A stretch of 64,000 nt of DNA, from NCBI GenBank assembly GCA_023212725.1, contig JALBYF010000002.1, positions 124,001 through 188,000 of the forward strand. The letters are read 5' to 3'. This stretch comes from Tranzscheliella williamsii (lineage: Eukaryota; Basidiomycota; Ustilaginomycetes; Ustilaginales; Ustilaginaceae). The position numbers and the translations under genes were made by a program. A model generated the notes under the pieces. The model saw only the letters and a list, made by a program, of their open reading frames with translations. It ran no database searches and was not told the origin of the DNA. Shown piece by piece: positions 10,477 through 20,699 of the stretch; the first letter of the stretch is position 1, and the number at the start of each line of letters is the position of its first letter.

Positions 10477-12546
10477 CTAGAGCTTGGCGCGCGGGAGGTT
10501 GGAGTCAAAGTCGGTTGCCTCGAGGTTGTCGATGTCGACGTTCCACTTGGCCGAGTTGAGCGGTTCGCGGAGGGCAAAGTCGAAGAGCGCTTCGTAGACG
10601 TTGCCATCGGCGCGGCCCAGCGCCGAGTTGAGCAGATAGTCGGGCACGGCGAACGAGTCGACGAGCGCGACGGCGTTGGGGCGGATCTCGGCCATGAGCT
10701 CCTGGATCTTGGTGCCGAGCAGATGGAACTGCTTGCCGTCAATGTAGCCAGAGGCAAGAAAGTCGGCAGATTCCTGCTCCATGGTGTAACACGCCCAGAG
10801 CAGAAAGATCTTCTGGACAATCTGGCGCAGCGCCGGTTGCGAGTTGAGCTTGTCGTCCTTGAGAATGGCCATGCCAAAGTTGCGCACGAGCAAATACTGC
10901 GAATGCGCCTTGGAGCAGCGAAACAGCTCCACCAGCAGCGAGTTCCACGAGCGCTTGGCATCATCGCGCAGCGCCAGCGTCTGCTCGGTCAGATACGCAG
11001 CGCGGTGGCCAAAGGCGCGCATAAAGAAGAGTGGGTCGTATAAATCGCCCGAGTACTGGACGCCGGCCTTCTCGTCCTTGCTGTCCAGATAGCGGCACAT
11101 GTAATCCTTGGTAATGTTGTTGTCCACCTTGTCGCGGTTCTTCTTGATGCCGCGCATCATCTTGAAGAGATAGCGGGTGCACTGCTGCGAGAGCATGTAC
11201 GAGTCGCCTTCCCAGGTCGCCTGCGGCAGATAGTTGGCGTAGAAATCAGGGAGACCCGAGGCCATACTGTATCCATGGCCACCGCACGCCTTTCGACAAA
11301 CCTCGATGGCGTCGCTGGCATAGAGCGTCGTCAGCGACTTGAGACCCGAACTCGAGGCATGCGTGTCGGCCAAGAGCGAGAGGTCGCCCGACTCAATGTT
11401 GGCCTGGTTCTGCTCGTAGAGATCAAACATAAACTTGGACGTGTAGTGAAAGGCAAACGCCTGAGCCAGAATGGGGAAGAGGCGGATCTGGACCATGGTG
11501 TAGTCCAGAACCTGCGTTTCCAGCGGCTTATTGTCGGCGTCAAACTTGGGAGCATCTCGATCGGCAAACTGGCGGCGGACGGCGCAGTAGCGAATGGCCA
11601 CCGTCACGGCACGCATCAACACCGAAGAAGCTTCGCGGACAATGTTGGCGCGGACCCAGGTCAGCGTACCGTAGGCGAGCTTGGCGTTGGGCGGCGGGAC
11701 GTACTTGCCCGTCGCTGGCTCCACCTTGGAGAAACGAGCGAGGAGGTTAAAGTGGGGCACGCGGACATGGTCAAAAAGCATAAAGCCGTTGTCGGTGGTG
11801 TTGTAGCCCGCTTTGGGACCAATGTCGCCAATCTTTCGGCCAGGAAGCGGCTCGCGGGTCTCAATGTCGCGGATAGGGACGACAAAGGGATGGGGGCCAT
11901 ACGACTTGCCACCGGTCACAAGCTGGGCCATGACGATAGCATGGTCTGCCGTTCGACCCAGACCACCGATCCACCACTTGCTGGCGGTGAGACTGGGGCT
12001 GTGAATCTCCCACTCTTGCGATTCGGGGATCCAGGTGGCAGTGGTCTCGATGCCCTGAACATTGGAGCCGTGGCCGAGCTCGGTCTGGGCATAGCACCCG
12101 ATGATCTGGTACTTGGAAGCGGGTTCGTAGAAAGCCTTCCGCTGCTCGTCACTGCCCTGATTGTAGAGGGTGGTGAGAAACATGCTCTTGTGAAGGCCCA
12201 TAGGACCGGGAAGATCGGCGAGCTTCTCGGCGAGAAAGGATTCGGTGGAGCTCCAGCCATGCTCTTGGGCAAGCTGGGCGAGACGCTTGTCCTTGACCAT
12301 GGCCCGACGAAACTTGTCAGCACGGCCATAGTAGTAGTCGGACGACTTGTCAAAGGCAGGGTCCGAGGTGAGAAGGTTGACCATGCGCTCTTGCAGCTCG
12401 AGATGTTCCTTGCCGTGAATGTATTCGGCCATGGCCTTGGAGTCGAACGAAGCCTTGGATCTCTCGTACGCCAAAAGCTCGCTTCCCGAAGCGCCGGCGG
12501 GCTGAAGGCCCTCGGGCAGCTCAATGAATCGGGGTGGCGGCGCCAT
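10477..12546 (-). CDS. POX1: Peroxisomal acyl-CoA oxidase
   Basis: This FAD enzyme catalyses the first step of peroxisomal beta-oxidation, oxidising acyl-CoA to trans-2-enoyl-CoA with release of hydrogen peroxide. The ATG at 12546 (MAPPPRFIEL) gives 689 aa, the usual family length; the upstream in-frame extension begins with TTG and is not used. Diagnostic stretches are CYAQTELGHGSNVQGIETTA and SKWWIGGLGRTADHA (acyl-CoA/FAD binding), ACGGHGYS, and TWEGDSYMLSQQCTRYL, which contains the conserved catalytic Glu of the family. The last residues RAKL form a type 1 peroxisomal targeting signal. A TATA-like element lies at 12712-12719 on the minus strand. Confidence 0.95.
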   Translation of the reverse strand: MAPPPRFIELPEGLQPAGASGSELLAYERSKASFDSKAMAEYIHGKEHLELQERMVNLLTSDPAFDKSSDYYYGRADKFRRAMVKDKRLAQLAQEHGWSSTESFLAEKLADLPGPMGLHKSMFLTTLYNQGSDEQRKAFYEPASKYQIIGCYAQTELGHGSNVQGIETTATWIPESQEWEIHSPSLTASKWWIGGLGRTADHAIVMAQLVTGGKSYGPHPFVVPIRDIETREPLPGRKIGDIGPKAGYNTTDNGFMLFDHVRVPHFNLLARFSKVEPATGKYVPPPNAKLAYGTLTWVRANIVREASSVLMRAVTVAIRYCAVRRQFADRDAPKFDADNKPLETQVLDYTMVQIRLFPILAQAFAFHYTSKFMFDLYEQNQANIESGDLSLLADTHASSSGLKSLTTLYASDAIEVCRKACGGHGYSMASGLPDFYANYLPQATWEGDSYMLSQQCTRYLFKMMRGIKKNRDKVDNNITKDYMCRYLDSKDEKAGVQYSGDLYDPLFFMRAFGHRAAYLTEQTLALRDDAKRSWNSLLVELFRCSKAHSQYLLVRNFGMAILKDDKLNSQPALRQIVQKIFLLWACYTMEQESADFLASGYIDGKQFHLLGTKIQELMAEIRPNAVALVDSFAVPDYLLNSALGRADGNVYEALFDFALREPLNSAKWNVDIDNLEATDFDSNLPRAKL

Positions 12547-13935
12547 GATGACGGATGTCCTTGAAAAGATCGGCACGAGAGAAAGGGTCAACAATCACTT
12601 CAACGCAGGGGGAGGCGGGAAAGGGAGAGGCGGCTGAGCAGCAAGTGACGGACAATGGTAGGGCGAGGGGAAGGATCAACGGAACGGAAGGAGAGGGGGA
12701 AGGTGAGGGTGATAATATACTTGCTAGGTATGACAATGTGGGCTGCTAGTTTCGGGTTGGACTCTAGCCGGTAAAGACGGCAACTTGGCAAAGCGGGGAG
12801 CGGGGGGCGGCAAGAAACGAGACAGCGTCCCCGCAAAGTGCTTGCTGACCATTGACGATAGCCTGAGGTAAGAGTGTGAGACTTGAGTGGCAGTGACGAT
12901 GCGGCCAGAGGAGGCGCGCTGACCGGTAAGTGTATCCAATTAGAAGATTCAGATTCGAATTGGGAAGCGGTTAGGCTTCGCATCCACATTTCCAATCAAG
13001 GCATTTGCAGACCCGGGCCCGGTCTTTATTTAGCCAGCTTCTTCCGGTCTCAGTCCCAGCGAACACGTGACCCCATCTGTTCAGCATCGGGAGTCGCAAG
13101 ATCGGGTTGTCACACTATCTCGCGCGATAAGATGGCTGGCTCGCGCGAGAAGAGGCTTGCGCGCATCAAAAGCTGAGTTGAGAGAGCCAAGCGAGAGAGC
13201 AGAAGGCGTGGACGATTGGCTCGGTTGATGCCTCATGTCCGTTGAACTCCTCGGAGCACTTTTTCGGCTTGCCTATCTCCATGTCCTCCTTCCTTCCTTC
13301 CTCGAGTCAGTCGTCGTTTGTTTCCGTTGCATGCCGGATTTCGTGCCAAGCGCCCACGTACGCTTCAATCGCCTGTAACAGCAGCTCCTCGATCCTCTCC
13401 AGCGCAGATAGGTGCATAAACACAAACAAGCCTGGCTTGCCAACGCTTGGGTGCGCAGTCCGACCGTTCGACAGCCGGTTTTGACAACTCTTGCGTCCGC
13501 AGTCGGGCCCCGTTCGGCGGCCTACTTGCATTGCAGCTTCCGCTTCGGCTTCGAATGCATGGCAAGCAAGCCAGCCCGCAGCCCCAGCGTTCCCGTGCCC
13601 TGCCCTTGTCTGACCCTATCCACTCATCCACCCTCCGTCCTCCCGCCAAGGGCGCCTCGTCATCGCTCGTCTCGCTCCCTCGCTCAATCACTCGCTCAAC
13701 TCTGCGATTCTCACGTGGCCTCTCACCGCCAACCTGCACCCTGCACCGGCGTGGTTGCTTCGATTGCTGCAGGTCTATCTGCAAGTGCAGCTGCTCCCAC
13801 GCTGACCAGTCACCTCCCCCGTGCTGCGCTTTCCATCCTTCTGCCTGCCCGCCGACCCCATCCGAGGCTGTGCCCTGAGCTTCCTCCTGAAGCTTCGTCC
13901 GCCTTTCACCAGCTAGCCAGTCTAGCGGTTCCATT
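12547..13935. promoter_or_regulatory. Divergent promoter region, acyl-CoA oxidase / Zn2Cys6 regulator
   Basis: This 1.39 kb stretch has no supported gene. The left side carries a minus-strand TATA-like element (12712-12719) for the acyl-CoA oxidase. The right half, from about 13270, is a long pyrimidine-rich leader with a TTCC tetranucleotide run near 13290 and several short upstream ATGs, typical of a long 5' untranslated region for the regulator gene. Confidence 0.45.
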
Positions 13936-16900
13936 ATGTCCATGTCCAGAAGGTCCGTCCTGGGTCAGGCCAGGGCCCCCTCCTTTATGCGTGGCTCCAA
14001 CAACCCCTCGCCCTCCGACGTCGTCCTTCCTCCTCTCCACACCGCCATTGGTGACGCTGCCGGCGCTTCATCCTCGTCGTCTCTGCCACCGCCCCTCCCC
14101 TCCTCAGCTCGAGCCGCTTATCCTCCGCGCTCGGCCTCCTCCACAGCCATGACCTCCCAATCCGAGACCGCCGACCCGTCCAATAACAATGCCAGGCCTC
14201 CCTCGGCTGCCGCCCTCAGCGACGCTGCCAAGAGAAAATCCACCAAGAAAGCGGTCTCCTGCGAGCCTTGTCGTCGTCGCAAGCTCAAGTGTGACCGAGG
14301 CTGGCCTTGCGGCGCCTGCAGAGATCGCGGCGAGTCCAGCAAATGCGAGTGGGCCGACGGCGTCCGTCCTCAGAACACCGGTCGTGACACCGGGGATACC
14401 TCCCAGGTCAACGAGCGTCTCGATCGTCTCGAAGCCATGGTCGGCGCTATCGCTGGATCCCTCGGCGTCGAATTGCCCGGTAAACAGCAGCCTCCACTGG
14501 CAGCTACCAAGGCCGCCCAAATCTCTCCATCTGCACTAACCTCCGCCACCAACACCACCACCACTGCCGTCAACGCCAGCAGCAGCTCCACTACCACCAC
14601 ACCATCCACCTCCAAGCTTTCCACGCTTGCCGAGCTTGGCGCTGTCGAGGCCAACAAGGCGGCTGTCCTTGCTTCTCGCAAGGATGAGGGTGCTTCTCAG
14701 TATCACCCCCTAGCTCCCAACTCGTGGGGCTTTGGTTTCGGCTTCTCCCAGCTCAATCAATTCTCCTCGGAAGAGCTGACTCGCAAGACGCTCTATGAGC
14801 TGACAACACTCCTTCCGGATCCGGAAACCGTACGCAACTTGACCGCCTTTTATTTCCACGAGCTCTCCTGGATGGCTCATCTCATCCCAGAAGAGGCTTT
14901 CCGCCGCACGCTTTCCACTCATGAAGAGGTGCGGCTCTTTTGGGACGGCAAGTCCAAGGCGCTCAGCTACGAAGAGATGCGCGACCTGCTGCGTTTCACT
15001 GCCATCCTCCATGCCCTGTGCGGAGCTGCGCTCGTGTTTGGCGAACCCATCGAGGGCGAACAGTTGCCGCCACGCTACGGAAAGCAGGCCTTTACGCTCT
15101 TCCTAGATGCCTCTCAGCACGCGCTCTCGGTCCTGGACATCTACGAAGATCTGCACATCGACAATATCCGAACCATGATGCTTCTCAGCTCCTGCCTTAG
15201 CGCTCTCAAAGGCCCCTCTGTCGGATCCGCCATGATGGCCAACATCTTTTTTATGGCCTATGCACTCCAGCTCGACATTGAGCCACCGGAGCATCTACCT
15301 TTTGACGAGAGAAAGGATCGGATCAACCTCTTCGCCACGCTCTGCATCAGCGATTGGTTCTCGGCCGGCAATGTCAAACGGAGCTACACCATTGATCCCG
15401 CCAATACCAGCCTTCCTTCGCTCTTTGGGCCGGACGCCGACAAGAATGAAATGGTGCCGCAGCCGATGCGCTACAAGCTCAAGCTGAGCGACGTTGCGCG
15501 GCGTGCCAGTCATCGCATCCGCATGGACGAAGACCAAGCCTACGAGCTGACCAAGCAGCTTCATCAAGAGGTGGTAGCCATCGAAGCTTCGATTCCCGAG
15601 CATCTGCGCTTTGACGAGTCGCTCATCGAGGCCGGTGGTTTGGACAATCCAGAGCAGTGGCATCGCTCCGCCATGGCGCTAGCCGTCCAAATGCAGCTTC
15701 TCACCCTTCACAAGCGTTTCTACGTACAGTCTTGGACCAATCCCAAGTACAAAGAGTCACGAGACATCAGCTTTGCCGCGTCGATGCTCATCATCAAGGT
15801 CTTTCGCAATTCGTTCAAGTGGTTCAATCCGCGCGAGAATGCTACCCTAGACGAGCAGAGGGCCATGATTGGCGAAGGCATGAGGACGCAGCACAACTCG
15901 GCCGCCCGCATGTGGTTCTTTGCCCAGATGTCGATCATTTCCTCGCTGGTTCTCATCCACTTTGTCTCTATGCTTGACACCCATCCGCAGGAATCCTGCA
16001 ACTGGGACAGCTCCGAGCTGCGCGCTCAGATCACCGATGACCTCAAGTTTGTCCGCCTTCTTTTGCAGGCGCTCTCGAGCAAGTCCAAGCTCGCCATGGA
16101 CGGCGCTAGAGCCATCCAGCCTCCCGAGTCCAGCCGTAAGAGAAAGGCCGAAGAGACGCTCATTGGTCCTGGTCCTGGACCGGGGCCGGGGCGGGGAGCT
16201 TTGAACAGCAAGTCGATGGACAGCCTTCCGATCCGCAATCCGAGTTGGTATTCCACCTCGTCTGGCTACTCTACCAATTCTACGCCTGCGATGGCGACGG
16301 CGAACCGCGCCTCGCCAGCGTACCACTCGTCGGGATCGAGCAGCGCCAGTACCAGTTCGCGGAGCATGCCGCATTCGGCGTCGGCGTCCGAGCTGGCGCG
16401 GCCGAAGCTGCCGTTTGAAGGCCAGGTGGCGCCGGGCAATGCCAAGTCGTTTGAGGACATTGAGGCGCTCTGGCAGAAGCAGCCGTGGCAGACGGCGTCG
16501 TTGCGGATGGGAACGTCGCCTTCCGCCAACGCGTTCCCGCACAGCGCTGCGCATGCCACGGCGGCGACGCCGGGGACGCCTTCGGGCGGCTCGGGCTACT
16601 ATCTGGGCGGCAAGCTGGGTTCGCATCCGGGCGCGGCAGCGCTGCCGGCGCAGGCAGCCATGGCGGCACTGGCGCAGGGCGGCGATGCCAACGGCGCGGT
16701 GCTGAACGGCGACTGCCCCTACATCTGCGCGAGCTTCTTTGGGCCCGACGCAAGCTACAACGACATTGCGCGCGCCGAGGCGGCCATCGGGCGGCAGGAC
16801 GCAAGCTACATGTATCCGGTCGCGCCGCTCAGCCCCTTCACCGCCTCGTTCATCAACAGCCTGGATCAGTACGTCACCAGCCTCGACGAGCCGCTCCCCT

Positions 16901-17007
16901 CCAACAGCCCTGCGCCGCCCGCCCTGCCCGGCGTCGGCGCCACGCTCCCCGCCTCTGCCAGCCACGTGCTCGCCCACTCTGCCCTCGGCCCCAACGGCGC
17001 CCACTAG
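13936..17007 (+). CDS. Zn(II)2Cys6 fungal transcription factor
   Basis: The ORF is 1023 aa from the ATG at 13936, following a long pyrimidine-rich leader. A canonical zinc cluster with spacing CX2CX6CX5CX2CX8C starts at Cys109 (CEPCRRRKLKCDRGWPCGAC), preceded by a basic patch KRKSTKK. A short coiled-coil linker (RLDRLEAMVGAIAG) follows. The Fungal_trans middle region spans about residues 275-720, including LTAFYFHELSWMAHLIP and YKLKLSDVARRASHRIR. The last 280 residues are Ser/Gly/Ala-rich and low complexity, probably disordered activation sequence. Nuclear DNA-binding regulator; target genes cannot be read from sequence. It is divergent from the acyl-CoA oxidase gene over 1.39 kb, so a link to lipid use is possible but unproven. 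Confidence 0.9.
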   Translation: MSMSRRSVLGQARAPSFMRGSNNPSPSDVVLPPLHTAIGDAAGASSSSSLPPPLPSSARAAYPPRSASSTAMTSQSETADPSNNNARPPSAAALSDAAKRKSTKKAVSCEPCRRRKLKCDRGWPCGACRDRGESSKCEWADGVRPQNTGRDTGDTSQVNERLDRLEAMVGAIAGSLGVELPGKQQPPLAATKAAQISPSALTSATNTTTTAVNASSSSTTTTPSTSKLSTLAELGAVEANKAAVLASRKDEGASQYHPLAPNSWGFGFGFSQLNQFSSEELTRKTLYELTTLLPDPETVRNLTAFYFHELSWMAHLIPEEAFRRTLSTHEEVRLFWDGKSKALSYEEMRDLLRFTAILHALCGAALVFGEPIEGEQLPPRYGKQAFTLFLDASQHALSVLDIYEDLHIDNIRTMMLLSSCLSALKGPSVGSAMMANIFFMAYALQLDIEPPEHLPFDERKDRINLFATLCISDWFSAGNVKRSYTIDPANTSLPSLFGPDADKNEMVPQPMRYKLKLSDVARRASHRIRMDEDQAYELTKQLHQEVVAIEASIPEHLRFDESLIEAGGLDNPEQWHRSAMALAVQMQLLTLHKRFYVQSWTNPKYKESRDISFAASMLIIKVFRNSFKWFNPRENATLDEQRAMIGEGMRTQHNSAARMWFFAQMSIISSLVLIHFVSMLDTHPQESCNWDSSELRAQITDDLKFVRLLLQALSSKSKLAMDGARAIQPPESSRKRKAEETLIGPGPGPGPGRGALNSKSMDSLPIRNPSWYSTSSGYSTNSTPAMATANRASPAYHSSGSSSASTSSRSMPHSASASELARPKLPFEGQVAPGNAKSFEDIEALWQKQPWQTASLRMGTSPSANAFPHSAAHATAATPGTPSGGSGYYLGGKLGSHPGAAALPAQAAMAALAQGGDANGAVLNGDCPYICASFFGPDASYNDIARAEAAIGRQDASYMYPVAPLSPFTASFINSLDQYVTSLDEPLPSNSPAPPALPGVGATLPASASHVLAHSALGPNGAH

Positions 17008-17210
17008 CCGCACTTCCTGACCCACCACCCCTCGGCGCTCGCTGACCCCTTTCCGCTCCGGCTTCTTTGTCCGGCCGTGGTATCTATACCGCCGCTGCAG
17101 CCGTCAGCGGTGCTGGCTCGCCTTGCCCACGCTTGTGCTGCGGTATGTGTCGAGCGTGGAAATACCAGTGAGATGGGTGGGTATGCAGTAACGATGGCGC
17201 AAGCGTGATT

Positions 17211-18590
17211 CTAGAGGGGGCCGGCGGAAGCGGCGAAAACGGCCAGGGCGGTGAGGAGGGCAAGGGCGCGCGGTGGGGGGGTGCGGGAGAGCGGGGCGGG
17301 GGAGGCGAGTGTGGGGCTGGCGTCGATGCGGACGACGTCTGCGTTGTGGTAGTCGCGTTTGGCGGCGGCCATGAGCATCATGAAGGCGAGTGATTCGGAC
17401 GAGGTTTCGCCCTGGCTTGTGAAGGCGAGGACGTCGGTGACGGGGAAGGGGTCGCGGAAGCGGGCGAGGGGGTCTAGAGCGGTAGCGAGGGAGCGGTAGA
17501 GCTGGTCTGCGCGGGGGATCCAGCGGTCGTAGGCGGGCGCCATGGCGGCGAGCCGGTAGGTGGCGTACGCGATGAGCGCGGTGCCCGCGGCGTCGTAGAA
17601 GTCGGCGGTGTTGTTGAGGTAGTTGTGAAACAGGAGGGTGGTGTTGTCGAGCAGGGGGTAGGCGGCGTCGAGGAGTTCGGTGGTCCATGCGAGCAGGTCG
17701 GCCTTCTGGTCGCGCATGGCGTCCGAGGCGGCGCTCTGCTCGATGGTCGCCAGCGTCCGCAGCATCCCGGCCAGGACCCAGCCGTTGCCGGTGACCCATG
17801 CGCCCGGATCGCTCCAGGTCGCATTGTCGGCAAAGTAGATGTGCCCCCACAGATTGCTCCCCGTGCCCGAGGTCAGCCGCAGCGCATCGCGGTAGAGCCG
17901 GATCTGGTCGTACGCCGTCTGCAGCAGTGTCTGGTTGCGCGTGATCATGCCGTACCACGCCACGAACGGCGGCATCATGTAGACCGCATCGCTCCACAGC
18001 GCCACGTAGGTCGCCCGGTGGCTGATCGCCCCGGCGCGCGAGCGCGGCGTCCGGTTGAGCACCATGTTGAGCGCCCGCTCCGCCCGGTCCATGAAGAAAC
18101 CCCCGTGCGAGGTGCCGTTCGAGTCGATCTCGCCCGCGATCCATGCGGCCAGCAGGACCTCGGCGCCGGTACTGGCACCGTCGAGCGCGCTGCCGGCGCC
18201 GGGCACCTCATCGCCGGTGATGCGGAAGGCGAGGCGGCCCATGTTGTCCTGGCGCGAGGCAGAGTGGTAGGCCATGGCCAATACTTGGTTCGGCGGGCTG
18301 GAGACGCGGCGCTCGCGGCCGGGGCGGAACGGAGGCCCGCCCGAGGCAGACGAAAAGACCGAGTAGCCGGGAAAGTCGAGCTCGAGCAGCGCCGACTGGC
18401 TGACCCCCTGCTCCCACGATGCACGCTGGCCGGTCAGCATGCCCATCCGCGCCGTCTCGCTCATGGTGTTGTTGATCGACGCGCGTTTCTGCAGCACATT
18501 CGCCGCCGCCGCGGGCACGGCTGCCGAGACGAACAGCACCGCGGCGATAAGCGCCGACGCCAACGCGCCCGCCGTCCGCTTGCCGTGCCG
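17211..18590 (-). CDS. GH105-like glycoside hydrolase with signal-like and GPI-like ends (3' part of a fused ORF)
   Basis: This is the downstream part of a continuous 1070-codon ORF (17211-20423). The catalytic region resembles fungal GH105 unsaturated rhamnogalacturonyl hydrolases: SWEQGVSQSALLELDFPGYS, ALWSDAVYMMPPFVAWYG with the candidate catalytic Asp, then DPGAWVTGNGWVLAGMLRTL. It is preceded by a hydrophobic run (ALASALIAAVLFVSAAVPAA) and a Kex2-like QKR, which together look like a signal peptide. It ends in a hydrophobic tail (ALALLTALAVFAAS), as in GPI-anchored proteins. Several sequons support secretion. The expected role is cleavage of unsaturated uronyl groups from pectin fragments at the cell surface. 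No in-frame ATG precedes the signal-like segment; the nearest, at 18464, would omit it. The left boundary given is approximate. Confidence 0.72.
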   Translation of the reverse strand, partial: RHGKRTAGALASALIAAVLFVSAAVPAAAANVLQKRASINNTMSETARMGMLTGQRASWEQGVSQSALLELDFPGYSVFSSASGGPPFRPGRERRVSSPPNQVLAMAYHSASRQDNMGRLAFRITGDEVPGAGSALDGASTGAEVLLAAWIAGEIDSNGTSHGGFFMDRAERALNMVLNRTPRSRAGAISHRATYVALWSDAVYMMPPFVAWYGMITRNQTLLQTAYDQIRLYRDALRLTSGTGSNLWGHIYFADNATWSDPGAWVTGNGWVLAGMLRTLATIEQSAASDAMRDQKADLLAWTTELLDAAYPLLDNTTLLFHNYLNNTADFYDAAGTALIAYATYRLAAMAPAYDRWIPRADQLYRSLATALDPLARFRDPFPVTDVLAFTSQGETSSESLAFMMLMAAAKRDYHNADVVRIDASPTLASPAPLSRTPPPRALALLTALAVFAASAGPL

Positions 18591-18599
18591 TGGCCGCAG

Positions 18600-20423
18600 C
18601 ACGGGCTGGCGCGAACTAAGCGTCGGCACACCGACGGCTTGGCACTGGTCCGCATCGCGCAGCACGACCAGCGTGCCGTTGGACCGGAACGCCCCCAGAT
18701 CGCCCGTGCCAACCCACTCGTCCTCTCCCGCAATCAGATAGCCCCGGACCAGGATCTCGCCCATCGGGTCGCCCTGCAGACCGTCGGCACGCTCGCCGGC
18801 GATGGTCAAGCCGTGTTCGGCAGCCAGCTGGGTCTGCGCCAGCTTGATCTCGGCCCCGACCGAAGGTGGGCCGACATGAGCTGGCAATACGAACCCCGCA
18901 TGCTCGTGCGCGGCAAACGCCTGCAGGTCGAACGCGTGCGAGGCAGAAACAGGCGCCGTGGCAGCAGCAGCAGCAGTGTCGGACGACGCCAGCCTGGGTA
19001 GATAGCCGTGCAGCACGGCCGAGCCAAGATGGACACGAAGCGAATCCAGCAGTCCCTGGCCGACGGTGTCGCCCCGTCCGAGAAGCAGAGACTGGCGGAC
19101 GTTTTGGCAGCCAGCTGCCTGGCGCGATTTGGCAAAGACGAGACGGTCGACGAGACTGTGTCGAGGCAGGTTGCCGTTGCGAAGCGTAAACAGCTGGCTC
19201 CGGGTGGCATAGGCCGCCAAGGGCGACCTGCGCGAGTGGGAGGCGAGAGCGCAAGCCAGCGACGAGGCGCCCTCGGCCGAGGTGTAGAGAAGCGTAGGCT
19301 TGGCGTTTGCCAGTTGGCCCGAGACAGCGGGATTCGGGTCGTCGTAGCTGGACGTCAGCACGCCGGCCGTGATGGCAGAGGCGGTATAGAGAGACAGGAG
19401 CGCTAGCGAGAAGCCGGCGGGGGAGCTGGTAGCCGTCAGCGCCGAGGTGGGGCTGTCGTCGAGAGGGGAGGCTTCGACAAAGATATGATCCGACCCAGTG
19501 GGGATCTTGTCCGAGGCGAAAAGGGCAAGGTGGGCTGTAACGCCAGCAATGAGGTGGGTGTGCTTGACGGCAATCCACTGTGCCGTCGTGGGATGCCAGT
19601 AATGGGATTGGATCTGGTCGATCTCATCGCGGGAAGAGGCATCGGTAGTAGGAGCCGTGTCGGGGCTGCCAGAGGAGAGAAGCTGGTCAAAGCCAAAGAG
19701 ACGGAAGCGATGCGAAGCACCGAAATGGCGGTCGAGCTGCTGCTTGGCGGCGTCGAATTGGTCGGACGGAACGACGATGAGGGCGGAAGGGTCGAGGAAA
19801 GGAAGCTGGAGAGCGGTAGAAATGCTGGTGGCCGTGGTGAAGAGGCCAAGAAGGGAGCGAGCGCCAGCAGCTGTTACAGAGGTTGGCAGGGAGACGGTGG
19901 ACGGATTGCCAAGCTGCGAAGGGGCGAGGACGAGGGTGTGGAAGCGGGCGCTGGCAGCGGTGTGTGAGTTGGCGAGAAGGGCGACGAGCGACGGGTAGCT
20001 GTCCTCTTCGCAGACGACGGCCAAGGCAGTGTGTAGGACGGGGGCGGAAGAGAGCTTGAGGAAAGCGGTGGCAAAGGCGGTGGCGTCGGCGGCTACCTCG
20101 GCGTTGGTCTTTTGGCTCTCATAGATGGTTCGGTTGGAGGCAGAAGGGTGGGGAGCGGCGCCGAACCGGAGGAGGTCGGCAATGTTGTTGATCTCCTTTC
20201 TGGGCCGGAGGGCGAGGTCGAAGCCGGCGGGCGAGTTGGCATTTCGGTAGACGGCGGACTCTCTGGGCTGGCGGACTTGGGAGACGTCGGCCTGCCTGGA
20301 CAGGATGAGGGGATGGATGAGCGGCTGGTAAGAGCGCGAGACGTAGATGGAGAGAGACAGAAGCGCCACCAATGCCAACAGCAGCAGCAGCGAGGTGTCG
20401 TCGATGACCAGCGACAGCGCCAT
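18600..20423 (-). CDS. Membrane-anchored acyl-CoA-synthetase-like protein, catalytic motifs lost
   Basis: This is the upstream part of the fused ORF; the ATG at 20423 (MALSLVIDD) is chosen because the slightly longer frame begins with GTG. Residues about 10-28 form a transmembrane anchor. The rest follows the order of long-chain acyl-CoA synthetases (AMP-binding family): INNIADLLRFGAAPHPSA, HTHLIAGVTAHLALF, HSLVDRLVFAKSRQAAG, and a C-terminal GEILVRGYLIAG...GTGDLGAFRSNG. The P-loop usually read as SGSTGxPKG is replaced by HPTTAQWIAVKH, and the usual GYGxTE is replaced by GYLPRL. Adenylation activity is therefore doubtful and a pseudoenzyme role at the ER or lipid droplet is inferred. No stop codon separates it from the GH105-like part, and I found no good splice donor in the junction. 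Confidence 0.6.
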
Positions 20424-20699
20424 CTTGTGTCGCAGACACGGCACAGCGAACGGAGAAAGTCAAGACGAAGGTCGTATCGATGAGAGGCTCACGACAGGAG
20501 GCGGAGAGGGAGAGGAGAAGGTGAAAGTAGGAGAGGTGAAGCCGCGAAGGGACGAAGAGAGCAAGGAGGAGAGGAAAAGAGGAAAAGAGGAAGAAAGGGA
20601 CCAGAAGGCTTGCGGCTATGAAAGGGGTCAACGCGAGCTGCCATCCATGCCAGGTTGGGTGGAGCAAGAAGCGCGGGCGCGACTGCGACCTGCTACGGG

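Noticed and set aside
11275..12564. 429-codon plus-strand ORF
   Set aside because: It is antisense to the acyl-CoA oxidase, which has full-length family similarity and a peroxisomal signal.
17625..19001. 458-codon plus-strand ORF
   Set aside because: It is antisense to the GH105-like and synthetase-like frames; the translation is Arg/Ala/Gly-rich without motifs.
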